Program-made: the position numbers and the translations under genes
Notes under the pieces: model-generated
The model's input: the letters and a program-made list of their open reading frames with translations, nothing else
Database searches by the model: none
Told to the model about the DNA's origin: nothing
Shown here: positions 1 to 50,902 of the stretch, piece after piece
How positions within the stretch are numbered: the stretch's first letter is position 1
Layout of the letters: every line of letters begins with the position of its first letter
Origin: Muraenolepis orangiensis
Taxonomy: Eukaryota > Chordata > Actinopteri > Gadiformes > Muraenolepididae
Direction of reading: 5' to 3'
Assembly (NCBI GenBank): GCA_027704905.1
Contig: CM051016.1
Span: forward strand, 15,729,950-15,793,949
Length of the DNA: 64,000 nucleotides

Positions 1-674
1 TTAAAATATATTAGAACCCCTGTCCACCGCCATTTATTAACATTCTCACATATGAAATGTGAGAATGTCTTGTGAGAATGTGTTTCATGTCGTTCGACAT
101 GAAACCACTGAACTACTGACTACTGAATGATACCAGAGCCAGTCAGATACAGTGAACCAGTTAGACCCAAGAACAAGAAACCAGAACAGCACACATATTT
201 AATGCCTTTGGTGATTGCCACTTTAGAGTCAACTGTAAAGTGTTTGCTTATTGCTAACAGAAAGTGTTAAAGAACATTTCTTATTATGACAGAAACTTGT
301 TTAAAGTTACAAAGCACAGACTAAGTGACTCTACAGAAACAATTTAAAAGTTGAATACCATTGTATTGTTACAATGGATAATTAACGCTCTGTTAAAAAA
401 TGTTTTTACTTTGAATAGCTCACATACACACAAACATACTCGCACATATTGTACTTTTTTTTAATAAACAAGCTGTTTTCTTTCGAAAACAATCAAATGT
501 TTGCCTCTTATGTGTTTATCTCCAGATGGTTTGCGGGCTGTAGTGCTTTAAAGTAATGCTTTTGAGTTGCCAAAAATTGTTTTGGATGTCATCAACAACA
601 TATCGTCCCTCTATTGCATGCAGGATGAGAGGTGCTTAGGGGACGGTTAGTCTCACTCCTGTTTTCTGTTGCAG
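1..674. other. intronic sequence upstream of the sobp large exon
   Basis: AT-rich sequence with no supported exon. It ends in a pyrimidine-rich tract and an AG at 673-674, the acceptor for the sobp exon. Two short perfect inverted repeats lie at 41-67 and 82-105. Nothing else is recognised. Confidence 0.7.
41..105. repeat. two adjacent short hairpins
   Basis: Arms 41-50 and 58-67 (CATTCTCACA / TGTGAGAATG) are perfect complements with a 7-nt loop. Arms 82-92 and 95-105 (GTTTCATGTCG / CGACATGAAAC) pair perfectly with a 2-nt loop. The 58-67 arm recurs as a direct copy at 71-80. This may be the end of a small DNA transposon; no element boundary is visible. Confidence 0.6.
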
Positions 675-2732
675 GTGTGCGACTGGTGCAAACACATCCG
701 CCACACAAAGGAGTACCTGGACTTCGGTGCTGGGGAACGGAGGCTGCAGTTCTGCAGTGCCAAATGCCTGAACCAGTACAAGATGGACATTTTCTACAAG
801 GAGACCCAGGCTGCCCTCCCCGGGGCACTGTACAACCCGGGCCACGGAGCCTCCTGCGAGGGCAAGGCAGAGTTCAGCGGCGGCAGTGGGGTGCAGCTGC
901 TCACGCCAGAGTCCTGGGGGGCCCCCATGACGGACCTCCGGCGCAAAGCTCCTTCGCCGGGAGGCCCCGCCACCAGCTCCGCTATGGCCCCCTCCACGTC
1001 GTCCACTGCCTCCTACTCTGACCCGGGGGGCCTCTGCTCCCCGTCCTCCTCCTTCTCAGCCAAGGTGCCCACGCCGCGGCCCCACGAGAGCTCCGCGCTG
1101 CCCCCTCCCCCCCACGGCCTCCTGGGACCCATGGGCGTCCCGTCCGGCAGCCCTCCCATGGTGATGACGCCCCGAGGGCCCGTACCGCTGCCGCTGTTCA
1201 TGGAGCATCAGATGATGCAGCAGATCCGCCCCCCGTTTCTGCGACCCTCGGCCGGCCCCAACAGCCCCCTGTCCAACCCCATGATCCCCGGGGTCGGTCC
1301 ACCTCCCCCACGGACCTACGGCCCGCCCTCCAGCCCCATGCACAGGCCGATGCTCTCTCCCCATGTCCACCCCTCGGCTAACCACAACCCCGGCCTCCCC
1401 CCTCCCCACCCCGGCCTGGGGATGCATGGCATGCCCCTCTTCCCCCACATGATGCCCAACGGACACATTCCCATGCCTCCTATGATGAACTTCGGCATGC
1501 CGTCCCTGGCACCCCTGGTGCCGCCCCCCACCATCTTGGTCCCTTACCCTGTCATTGTGCCACTGCCGGTCCCTATTCCCATCCCGATTCCCTTCCCGTT
1601 TGGAGGTCAGACCTACAGGGACCAACCAGACTGCGGTGGCCCCGTCCCGCCGGGGGCGTCAGAGTCATCAGAGGCCTCAGACTCCCGGCTCCACTCCCCT
1701 GGCTCATTTGGCGGGGAGAGATGGGATCAGAAAGTGGGTAAACCCGGCTCGTTGTCCCTCGGTTACAGCCCGGCTCAGTTAAACTTCGGCTTAGACAGGA
1801 GTAGAGCAACGGTTGTGGACCTGACTGTAAAGACAGAGGACAGCCCAAGGAGTCTTTGTTTATCCAGTGGGGCCGAGGTAATGGACGGTGTGATCGACTT
1901 AACTGTGGGCCATCGCTCAGGCCAACAGCCTGTCATACAAAAGATGGGGGTGACCGGGGTTCAGGTCAAAGTAGAAAGGGTGGAGGTGGATGTGAAATCT
2001 CCACATGGTTCTGGACTGCGTAGAGATGGAGGAGACGGCCCTCTCAGCGCTAACCAGCATGCAGAGGAGGCCTTGATTTCTAAAATGCTGGCGTTATCTT
2101 GCCCGCCCTGCGATGCCGTGCCCACTCCTAGCTCCCCCAGCAGACCAGCCTCCCCCAGCAGACCAGCCTCCCCCAGCAGACCAGCCTCCCCCAGCAGGGA
2201 CCCACGGACACAGCCCCCACCCCAAGGGTTAGACCCACCTGCTGCCCCGCGCAACATCATCATCAACGGCCCCGGATGGAAGCCACTCCCCCTGCCTGCC
2301 TCCGAGTCCTGTTACGACCGGATAGAGAGAGTGGTAGCAGGTGAAGCAGTGGGAGCGGGAGGACCGGGAGAAGGTGAGGAGGTGCAGCCAGCCAACGGGG
2401 ACCTTGAGAGGGAGGCGTTGAAGGAGAACAACTGCTCGGTGGCGGTCTGGGAGCCAGGGGCGTGGCGCCCGGCTGAGGATACACCGCAGGTTACGGGGGA
2501 AGGCAAGCCCGACCTCGACTCTGGTCTCGACCAAGGCGAGAATCCCTACGCCCTAGCACTGCTGCCCCCTGGTGGCTGCGTGGTCATTCAACCCGTGCCA
2601 AAGGCTGACACCGACAAGACGGCCATCCTCTCCTGCTCCATCAGCACCCCCCTGCTGTCTGCTCCCGGCGGCCCCGACCTGGAGCCGCCACTCAAGAGGA
2701 GGTGCCTGCGGACCCGCAATCAGAACAAATGA
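675..2732 (+). CDS. sobp: Sine oculis-binding protein homolog (SOBP), large 3' coding exon
   Basis: SOBP is a nuclear zinc-finger cofactor linked to Six/sine oculis factors and to inner-ear and brain development. The exon follows a clear acceptor (gttgcag) and encodes 685 residues up to TGA at 2730-2732; upstream exons are outside the window. The first codons give the second FCS-type zinc finger: C2, C5, C27 and C31 of this exon, starting VCDWCKHIRHTKEY. A long Pro/Met-rich region follows, including alternating VPLPVPIPIPIP near 1555-1600. Two SUMO-interaction motifs occur: VVDLTV (1812-1829) and VIDLTV (1890-1907). The C-terminus EPPLKRRCLRTRNQNK matches vertebrate SOBP almost exactly. An 18-bp in-frame tandem repeat (SPSRPA) lies at 2133-2199. 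Whether a 3' noncoding exon is spliced on (acceptor-like AG near 3030) is not clear. Teleosts can carry two sobp paralogues; I cannot say which this is. Confidence 0.96.
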   Translation: MCDWCKHIRHTKEYLDFGAGERRLQFCSAKCLNQYKMDIFYKETQAALPGALYNPGHGASCEGKAEFSGGSGVQLLTPESWGAPMTDLRRKAPSPGGPATSSAMAPSTSSTASYSDPGGLCSPSSSFSAKVPTPRPHESSALPPPPHGLLGPMGVPSGSPPMVMTPRGPVPLPLFMEHQMMQQIRPPFLRPSAGPNSPLSNPMIPGVGPPPPRTYGPPSSPMHRPMLSPHVHPSANHNPGLPPPHPGLGMHGMPLFPHMMPNGHIPMPPMMNFGMPSLAPLVPPPTILVPYPVIVPLPVPIPIPIPFPFGGQTYRDQPDCGGPVPPGASESSEASDSRLHSPGSFGGERWDQKVGKPGSLSLGYSPAQLNFGLDRSRATVVDLTVKTEDSPRSLCLSSGAEVMDGVIDLTVGHRSGQQPVIQKMGVTGVQVKVERVEVDVKSPHGSGLRRDGGDGPLSANQHAEEALISKMLALSCPPCDAVPTPSSPSRPASPSRPASPSRPASPSRDPRTQPPPQGLDPPAAPRNIIINGPGWKPLPLPASESCYDRIERVVAGEAVGAGGPGEGEEVQPANGDLEREALKENNCSVAVWEPGAWRPAEDTPQVTGEGKPDLDSGLDQGENPYALALLPPGGCVVIQPVPKADTDKTAILSCSISTPLLSAPGGPDLEPPLKRRCLRTRNQNK
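2133..2199 (+). repeat. 18-bp in-frame tandem repeat inside sobp
   Basis: Nearly four copies of an 18-bp unit (TCCCCCAGCAGACCAGCC) encode consecutive SPSRPA hexapeptides in the proline/serine-rich region. The period is a multiple of three, so copy number can change without a frameshift. Confidence 0.9.
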
Positions 2733-5700
2733 GATGAGGTCATTGGGCCATGGTGTTCTACTCACACACCTCACACTCCTGTACCTCCAACAATCAGTCT
2801 GATTGATTTAAAACATATCCTCTTTTTAAATAATTGATAACACACAATTGATTGTTTCTTCTATTGATTGTAGAATTAGACGCAACATTTTGTCGAAAGA
2901 TATGAATAATAGAAACTTCAGGATTCACATTACTTTGGGATGGATGGTTAGAAATGAGGATAGATCTTCAATAAAACCCTTTGAGTGTGGGGTTACTAAA
3001 CCTAATGTTTCCTTCCTTTTGTTTCTTAGGTCTACGCTCTGAGGAACCAAGTGCCATCAACCAGCCTCCTGCTTGCTCCTGAAGCCCCCCTGACGCCTAT
3101 TTCCCTCCAGTCCCAATCCCCATGGAACCCACAACCCAATGTGTCACAGCAAACATCATACATAAACACACACGACACCACCCTAATCCACACACTACAC
3201 CACCACAACCACACACTACACCACCCTAATCCACACACTACACCACCCCAACCACACACTACACCACCCCAACCACACACTACACCACCCCAACCACACA
3301 CTACACCACCCCAACCACACACTACACCAACACAACCACACACTACACCACCCCAACCACACACTACACCACCCCAACCACACACTACACCACCCCAACC
3401 ACACACTACACCACCCCAACCACACACTACACCACCCCAATCCACACACTGTTTCCAATCCACACAACAAGTGACCCCAGGGCCACCAGTCATCCCCAGT
3501 CCACTCTACCAGCATGGCACAAGAGCCGTTGACCGACAAGAATCTGACCAAACATAAGAGGACCAGACTCTCTCGACTCATGACTTAATTCTCATGGACA
3601 ATGTTGCCAATGTCCATCTAAAAAGGTCCACCAGACCACCAGAGCTGCACTCTACTGTACACTACGGAGCACAAGAAGGATGTTAAAAGCCACCATGTTT
3701 TTCCTCCAGTTCGGAGACTCTCAGCCTGCACTGCCCCCCTCCGTACTTCTTACCCCCCCCCCCCCTCCCTCCAGTTAAAGCCAGTTCTCTCTGGAACGCC
3801 TGTTGATATGAACAGCGATGTATCGTGTCCTCTCCCAGAGTGGTTGCTGCTACCGTGGCTTGGGGGAACAAGGGGATTAGGGTCTCTGAAAAAGGTTCAA
3901 TCTGGTTCCACCAGTGTCACTTTCAATTGAGTCTGGTCGATTTTGGATTCTCCCAAACATGTAGATATATGGATAGCAAGAATTCACAAAGATTTAGAAT
4001 TTTGACTTGATTCTAGATGTTTTGAGCACTGGTGAGGGTTCTGTAGCTGGAAAGGAGCCTAGCGGTAAATTATCGGTGTTCGAGGTCTGTTTTTTTTTAA
4101 AGCTTTTTATCCTAGGCTGCATTTAAATATGAAGGATGATATATATGGGGATTATTAAATGGAAGCCAGAAAAAAATCAAGAACCACAACGACGTTGTGA
4201 GTTGATAAAGATGTTTGTTGAATCAGCACATTGAGGACCAGAGTCACCAGCAGGTCCTGGTCTTTGGGTGGATGAGCAAGAAACTCCCTTAGATAAAAAC
4301 TCCATTGAGCCAACACACCGCCGGCCTGGTACCTGGCGGTTGTAACGACAGTGGTTCAGACCCACACAGCCTGCCGTGGCGTACGGTGTGATGGGATCTC
4401 AGTAATGCGGTTCGAGAGGCTCATCTTTTCATCTCACACATGAACATTGAAGTCCCTCTGAAGTGATTGCACTACTAGAAGAAGGTAGAGAAAAGGCCCT
4501 CCAGGGTGAGTCTTTTAATGAAGAGAATGAGGAGACCCTGGTGCAAATTGGTTGGAATTAAAACAAACCAAACTATTGATATAATAGCCCTATAGAGTGG
4601 AATAAAGACACACTCATTTGGAGAAGGGGAGAGTACAATTCTAAATCTATCTTTTGATCTTTCATTGATATGCCATGTTCATCATTTCTGTTAATTTTAC
4701 ATGTGCAGTTATTGCCAATTATTTATTTAAATATGATTCTATGATTATTTTACAGTTATGAGAACCCATCTGTCACCCACTTGCCTACTCAAGAGTTTGG
4801 AACAGTTGGGAGAGTTAAACTGTGCAACTTTCCTCCGTCCTAGGTTTGTCTCAGATTATATGACCACATATTAAGCATGTGAACATGGAAGAAAAGTTGC
4901 ATGTTGAGTTTTGATTCCTATGGAAGCCTGTATAATAATGAAATACTATTATTATGACATATTGCCAAACTCGTCTAATTCCTTCAAACAATGGAACTTG
5001 AAAAAAAATGCCACCTGTTTTTTTTTCTTCTGTGCCAGTGTGATATAATATTTAGACCCGGTGATGTACAGTGGCCAATTTAAAGAGCACTTATCGAAAG
5101 CACATATGGGTGTAAAATGCGGTTTAAACCTGTTTATCTGCAGAGCAAACTCCATTAACATATGTGGCATTTTATGATTTACACTGCTGTACAAACAACA
5201 GGAAAAAAAATCTTTTAAAACTATTATGTGGGACATGAGTGTTTTTAAATGAATGTTCCCAAGACAAGAAGTGAGTGGCAAGTCCCCCATCACAATTAAT
5301 TCATTAAATTCATTTTATCCACTTTGTTGAAGTTTTTCCATCGCTTATCATGGTACTTTTACATGATGTATGTTAGACCAACACGTCTCAATGTGACAAA
5401 GTCGTAAAGAAGCAGACCTACCTAAAATGTTGTGCATACATGTTTAAAATACTGCTGTACATGTTTGTAACACTGTGCTGCTCTTTCTGTTTTAACGAGG
5501 CTGTGCATTTAGCCTCAGTTTTACAGTTTGAAAGGCCTTTGTCTGACCGGATGCATTTCTCTCATTCTTCTTATCTCTTTCATAGCAACCCTGGTAGAAC
5601 AAGTTGATGGTCCATTACCATTACAAGTTGAAGCTCTTTCATTTGTTCTATATCTCTTTCCGTTTCCATGATGCTGTCTAACTTGGGGTCGTTCTGACAC

Positions 5701-7490
5701 GTTTGACCGAACCTCTACTAGAGGACAGATACATGTACTTAAATAAATTACCAAAATCCATATGATGAAAAATCAGTCGAGACAGTGGAGATGCTGACAG
5801 CAATACCACTCACGTCTAGTGCTGACCCGGATAGAAAGTGTTTGAAGCACAGATGAAGCCAGGTTTTGGATGTTGCCTCCAAGCTGCATAAAAAGACCTG
5901 TCTGTCTGTCAGGCTGTTTTCCTGTGGTACTGGGAGAGCCTTGAGAGCCCCCCCCCCCCCCCAGTTCTTTATCTGACAACAGACTGGTCATAATGTTCTA
6001 TGTGTTGCTCTGATGGGCACTCAACAACTCCCGCTGGTTTCAACACTTCTTCTGTTTCCTCATCTAAATGAAATACATGTTTTTTGTAAAAGTCACAGGA
6101 TCCGTTTGAGCTTTTGGAAACTGGTTGCAACTCAAAATGTAACACTCCAGCGTTTCTGACACACACGTGCATGCACCCCCCCCCCCCCCACACACAGAGG
6201 CTGACATGGGTGTGGCAAGCATACTCTTTTGCCACTGTGAGTGTCAGTCGCTTTGCAGATTATATTTCATTGGACGGTGATTGGACGCCCACTCATGGCT
6301 GGTTAGACAGGGACCAGCGGTCAGACTCATGACCACATCCCAGCACCCCCTGAGATGAGCCTAGTCGGGGTCATACAGCCAGTACTAAGTGGTCCACAGA
6401 TAATGACAAAATAAGACATGAAATGACTTTGTGACACTTTTGTGAAAATAACGAGATGTCGCCTTAACTCTTTTGCTTGTATAATCTCTACCGTTAAGAC
6501 AATGACCGCTTGCTCGTCCCCTCTTTGTACGACAAATCACAACAAATATGACAACTTTGTTATCTTGCTAGTGTCAATGTATAGATAATACGCTTTTCTG
6601 TAACCTGTATCAACTTTTTGCTAAGAAAAAAAACAATATAAAAAAAACTACAAATACAAGACGACAAAAACTCAAATTCCCTGTTCCTCAAACATCCAAT
6701 CTGTTCAACGTTTTTACTTGGTGGTGGAACTGTCATATTTTTTGTGTGCAGATTTTATAGTATTATTTATTGTTGAAAATTGTTTTGCATTTGCAAAAAG
6801 AAAAAAAAACTACAGTGAAGGTGGTCTGAGCAGAACATTGGATGTGAACGAAGAAGCCTGGTAAATAGTGAAACGCTTTCTTCTATGATTAAAAACAGGG
6901 CAAAGCGTGATGGGGTGGTGGCTCTATATGAAGTTGTAACGTATACATAACACCATGCTATCTGTTCCTTCACTTCTCTTTGTGTTGTGATGGTATTTGT
7001 TTTATCTGGTGATTTGCTCATGAAGAGAATAAACAAGAGAGACACTACTTGTACTGTTCCCACTGGCTCATGGCTTTCATTCCATTCAGGTTGTTTGTGG
7101 ACAAGGAGCATATGCTGTAGTGCAACTTATTTTAAAGTTTATAGGCCTAAATGGCCTATTTGTCTAAATGTAAAACAATTATGATTATTAGCCATATGTC
7201 AACTTGGTAGCATAATGGTAAGAAAATTTACGTTTGATTAAATGAATAAAACTGAATAATTAATGGGGGGTGGATGTAAGGGATGATTTAATCGGTACAT
7301 CTGTGAATATAACTGCAGGCTTAAATTACATTTAATTCAAGTTACAAAACCATTTTCCTCGCAGGAAGTATAGTTGCTATGAAAGTATGACTTCAATAAT
7401 AATTAAATAAGGGAAGCGGATAATTATTAATTGTAGTCATTGCCAGACAAACACATATGCATTTGTCAAGCTTAGCCATAAGCTTAGCCG
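2733..7490. other. sobp 3' flank and probable 3' UTR
   Basis: No supported coding exon. Poly(A)-signal hexamers AATAAA lie at 4601-4606, 7028-7033 and 7245-7250, so the sobp 3' UTR could end at any of these. A 21-bp minisatellite sits at about 3166-3450. Poly-C runs occur near 3750, 5948 and 6177. The rest is AT-rich unique-looking sequence. Confidence 0.5.
3166..3450. repeat. 21-bp minisatellite
   Basis: About 12 copies of a CA-rich 21-bp unit containing cacactacaccacccc. The period is divisible by three, so frames stay open on both strands and create low-complexity ORFs that are not genes. Confidence 0.9.
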
Positions 7491-7496
7491 TAAAGG

Positions 7497-8015
7497 GGAG
7501 CTCTTGTGAGTAAAGGGGGGCTCTATTGAGTAAAGGGGAGCTCTAGTGAGTAAAGGGGGGCTCTAGTGAGTAAAGGGGAGCTCTACTGAGTAAAGGGGAG
7601 CTCTAGTGAGGGAGCTCTAGTGAGTAAAGGGGAGCTCTATTGAGTAAAGGGGAGCTCTAGTGAGTAAAACGGAGCTCTAGTGAGTAAAGGGGAGCTCTAG
7701 TGAGGGAGCTCTAGTGAGTAAAGGGGAGCTCTAGTGAGTAAAGGGGAGCTCTATTGAGTAAAGGGGAGCTCTAGTGAGTAAAACGGAGCTCTAGTGAGTA
7801 AAGGGGAGCTCTATTGAGTAAAGGGGAGCTCTAGTGAGTAAAGGGGGGCTCTATTGAGTAAAGGGGAGCTCTAGTGAGTAAAACGGAGCTCTAGTGAGTA
7901 AAGGGGAGCTCTATTGAGTAAAGGGGAGCTCTAGTGAGTAAAGGGGGGCTCTATTGAGTAAAGGGGAGCTCTAGTGAGTTAAAAGGAGCTCTATTGGGTA
8001 AAAAGGAGCTCTAGT
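7497..8015. repeat. 20-bp minisatellite with GTGAGTAAA and GAGCTC in each unit
   Basis: About 25 copies of a 20-bp unit, tgagtaaaggggagctctag, with a few shortened units (near 7611 and 7705). Variants change GGGGAG to GGGGGG or ACGGAG. It lies between sobp and rock2. Confidence 0.95.
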
Positions 8016-8536
8016 GCCATCTTGTGGTTGTGAGAGGTAACATAACATGCAATATTTAGAAACAATTGTGGAAGGAGCCCCGAGAGAATTGACAATGTAC
8101 ATGTGATAGAGGAACAACCCCATGGTTCCACCTGTGGAGACGATGCTCACATGAAAGGTAAGCTGGTGGTTTAAAACAAGGGGATATTCGGTATTAGTTT
8201 CGTTTTTATTTTATTTTTTACAAATGAGCCAATTGGGCGGACTACCAACTCCTACTACACGTCAGGGTTGAGGATGAGGTTCAGATCAGGGACTACCAAC
8301 GGCTCCCTCTGTCGTTAGAACCTGAAATAATACAATTAAAAAGTGGTACGAGGAAAATAATAATTAGATGGTAAAAAATAAAGTTACATTTTTCATCATG
8401 ATCACAGTGACACCGTTGTGTGGGGGGGGGGGGGACTTGAGGAGACGGAGAGAGAGTAGAGAGAGAGGTAGCGATAGAGCGCAGAGAGAGAGACCGGCCC
8501 ACCTGAGGCAGCGGGGGGCTGTGTGTGTGTGTGTGT

Positions 8537-9538
8537 TAGTGATGGGAATTCCGGCTCTTTTGAGTGAGCCGGCTCATTTGGCTCGGCTCACCAAGAAGAG
8601 CCGGCTCTTTCGGCTCCCAAACGGCTCTTCTATTTTACCACATATACCTTTTATTTACATGAAAGAGGTGGTGGTTCTTGATGTCCAGCAATCAGTGGTA
8701 AGGCAAACTGCAGTAGCTTCCTTAACCCTGGCCTGCAGTGAAGCACGTTCTCTATCATACAGTCTCGGAATGGTTTTTTGAGAGTGTTTTCCTGCTTGGA
8801 GGAACATACATTGGATTGAGAGCCTGTGTGAAGCTTCGGAATCCCTTGTCCTCCACAATGGAAAATGGTTGGAAATCACTTGCAATCATTTTGGCCAATT
8901 CTTCATCCACTATGTTCTGTCTAGCTGGGGTCATTCATTGCCTTTGCCATTCATTGCATATAAATTGGCTTATTGAGGTCTGTGTAGCTGTTGGGTTTTG
9001 GGTACCTGATGCATGGGGGATAGATCCTGTAGCTGCAGCAACAACAGGTGGAGTAGACACACAGAAGCAGAAGCAGGCAGTCTGACCTGCCTTTTTTCTT
9101 CCAACTGAACTTTTGGATGCACAGTGCCTGTGGAGGTGGTTTGTGGACCCTGCTCTATATGAGAGCTTCATGTTGCAAATTCTGCATTCTGCCTTTGTGT
9201 TTGCACAATTGTTAAAATGCAGCCAAATGCTGCTTCTTTTCCTACTTTCACTCATCTTATTTGCGCGACGCAAACTGACCCTACACCGTGTGAAGTGTCA
9301 CCCCTCCATCTTTTCAGCTATCAGCACTGAGCACACGCCGCCCCTCCCTCCTTATCTATCCTCACGTGATGCACAGCATGACATGCAGTCATGACAGTGA
9401 CATTCAGTCACTGCATGTACGCGGAGCACCCGTAAAAAAAAAAAATAACGGCTCGTTCGCGGGTGCGAGCCGGCTCCCGTCGTTCACTAAAAAGAGCCGG
9501 CTCTTTGAGCCGGCTCGTTCGCGACCGACACATCACTA
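8537..9538 (-). mobile_element. hAT-family DNA transposon, shortened and degraded
   Basis: The 1002-bp element starts TAGTGATG and ends CATCACTA, with further GAGCCGGCTC-rich subterminal inverted motifs at both ends. It is flanked by GTGTGTGT on each side (8529-8536 and 9539-9546), an 8-bp target duplication as hAT elements make, although the target is a GT microsatellite. On the minus strand, 9273-8935 encodes a BED-type zinc finger (WLHFNN, then CRIC and HLHRH). 8885-8655 encodes a transposase piece with the hAT-like motif LTTDCWTSR. The C-terminal dimerisation domain is missing, so the copy is non-autonomous. Confidence 0.85.
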
Positions 9539-9662
9539 GTGTGTGTGTGTGTGTGCGCGCGCGCGCGCGTGTCAAGAATTTCGAGGTCAGACTCTTTTTT
9601 CTTCTTGGTAGCTCCGGACTCATTGGGTTTGGCGTGCGGACTCCGGGACCGATAGAGAACAC

Positions 9663-9663
<1 letters not shown>

Positions 9664-9735
<72 letters not shown>
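9664..9735. repeat. (CA)n microsatellite
   Basis: Uninterrupted CA dinucleotide tract, about 36 units. Confidence 0.98.
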
Positions 9736-9738
<3 letters not shown>

Positions 9739-9879
9739 CATGAAGACAGGGTACTCTTATTAAAAATGCAGCGCGGGAGGACAGACACGGTCGCCTGTTC
9801 AAGTGACTTGAGGCTACAATAAAACACACACACTCACTCACACACTCCGCTTTGAGCGGTGAATGGAGGAGCGGGTGGG

Positions 9880-10263
9880 TTGTGTAAATCAGTCTAAAGG
9901 ATTTGGAGCGCAGACCGAGGGGGAGGAGGAGGAGGAGAAAACGCCCTTCTGCCGCCGCCTGTTGCTCACATTCAAACTTATCCGCCGAGTGGAACATGGA
10001 CCATCCTCCATGGAAGTGGACCCCCAGGACCGGGGCGGTTAGGGAGCGGTTGGTTTGACCCGAGTCAAAGCTCGTCGTGTGTCTCGCGGAGGGGTCTCGC
10101 GGAGGGGTCTTCTGGAGGGGTCTCGCGGAGCGGAGGGGCTGAGTCCAGGCTAGTAGCTAGGCCCACGGCCATTGCCCCGAAACAAAGACTTTTCAGATGT
10201 AATCCAAAAACATTTGGGATCTGTTTTTTCCTGCTACTTCGACGGACCGACACCCCGGCAGAC
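9880..10263 (+). promoter_or_regulatory. rock2: rock2 GC-rich promoter region and 5' UTR
   Basis: A GC- and CpG-rich stretch directly before the rock2 start codon, in a window that is otherwise mostly AT-rich. A short degenerate repeat of GGGGTCTCGCGGA lies at about 10080-10130. No TATA box is evident. The exact transcription start cannot be read from the sequence. Confidence 0.6.
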
Positions 10264-49409
<39,146 letters not shown>

Positions 49410-49413
<4 letters not shown>

Positions 49414-50795
49414 CCTCGCTGTTGGAATCCCCCCCCCCCCCTTCCCTTAACCAAGAGACAGACAGACACACACTTTTGCGGGGCCTACTTGCCAGAGTTC
49501 TCCATCAGGGTCCACCCCGGGTGAAGTGGTTCCTGGTCTCTGGACGGTACCGAGGGGAACTCCTCGCTGTCTGCCTGCAGGAGTCCCGGTTGGGGAACTC
49601 TGAAAGCTTTGTTTTATTTTTATTTTTATTTTTTTGTACATGCTTCCAGAAGAGACCCAGGACCCGACTGACGGCCAGTTGTTCTGGGGGAGAGGAGGCT
49701 AGGGGGGGGTCCCCCGCTTACCTCAACACTTCACACCAGGGGGCGCCACCGCTTCCATCCAAGGATCAAAACTGTAACGCTGAACCCAGGCGGATGACCA
49801 AAAAATAACCAATGAGAAAAGACTTATTTTTGTTCCCTATTGTTTAAAGGGTCCTGTGTTGAACACTACAGTCAAATGACTTTTGATTGAGTTTGGAAAA
49901 AAAAGAAATGAAGAATAAAAGCTGGATTTCTTTAAACATGCGCTTGTACACACGTGTAAAAAGCCCTGCCTTCACCTGCCACTTTCACGCTTATGGATTC
50001 CCCGGCGCGACGGGAGCATGAAGAACACAACTCAACCCTTACCTTTTTCCTTACCCTACTCCTAACACTAACCCTTAACCTAACCCTTACTCTAACCCTA
50101 ACCCTCATTGAGAAGCAATTGAAGGAGCGGTTTTGCAAATGCCGCCAAATGAGTGACTACCGACCGCAGAGCTTCACCTGACCCCCACGTGAAGGTAAAA
50201 GCGTCTCCTTGTACGTCCTTCCCTCCCTGATGATCGGTGCCTGGCTCTTTTCTTCTGTTATTTGGAGGTAGTTTTGAATGTTCATATTGGGTACCACACC
50301 TTCATGTACTGGAATGCTTTCTCGTTTGTCATCATCTACTCCTAGAAGCTCCTCTACATTCCAGCTTCCAGAAATGAAATTCATCATTTTTTTTCCCTTT
50401 CTATTTTGATTCCACAGTTTTATGAACTGAACAGCACTAGATTCAATAGTATATTTTTTATTCCTAAAAAAAAAAAAACCCAAACGTTTGTCCTGATATT
50501 TTTGTATTAAAAGTAACCAAACTCTTTAGTGTGAACACGTTTTGGTGTGTATGTATGTGTGTGTGTGTGTGTGTGTGGAGAGCAACTTGTGTTTTGTGTG
50601 TGTGTGAAGTGCTCTTCCTTAAACAAGCAGCATGTTTTATACATATATATATTTTACGTGACATACGATGCACATTGTATATTATTTATACTGGCTTGTC
50701 CACTTTGTATTTAAGGGCGTTCCATCCAGATTGCATGTTTGCTACCGAAGTCCTCATGAATAACCACTTTATCAATAAAGACATGGATGTGACTT
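49410..50795 (+). other. rock2: rock2 terminal exon: last codon, stop and 3' UTR
   Basis: A strong pyrimidine tract and acceptor (tttccag) precede TTAA: the AG left by exon 31 plus T gives Ser, then TAA at 49411-49413, which agrees with the Ser-stop ending of mammalian ROCK2. Poly(A) signals AATAAA lie at 49914-49919 and 50774-50779, the second followed by a GT-rich stretch. The end at about 50795 is an estimate. Confidence 0.7.
50035..50105. repeat. degenerate telomere-like CCCTAA repeats
   Basis: Runs of TAACCCT-type hexamers and near variants (ccttaccctactcctaacac, taaccctaaccctc) in the rock2 3' UTR. Confidence 0.75.
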
Positions 50796-50896
50796 GTGTC
50801 TGGAATGATTGTGTGATAAAGAGAATGAGTCCTACCACAGAACAAACACCTAGAATGACATTAAATATCAATATTCAAGTCTGGTCTGTTAGTCTG

Positions 50897-50902
50897 TTTT
50901 AT
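50897..50902 (-). terminator. slc66a3: slc66a3 poly(A) signal
   Basis: TTTATT on the plus strand is AATAAA on the minus strand, about 355 bp past the slc66a3 stop codon. Confidence 0.6.

Noticed and set aside
632..1021. Overlapping ORFs on both strands across the sobp exon
   Set aside because: Shadows of the GC-rich SOBP reading frame, which alone matches a known protein.
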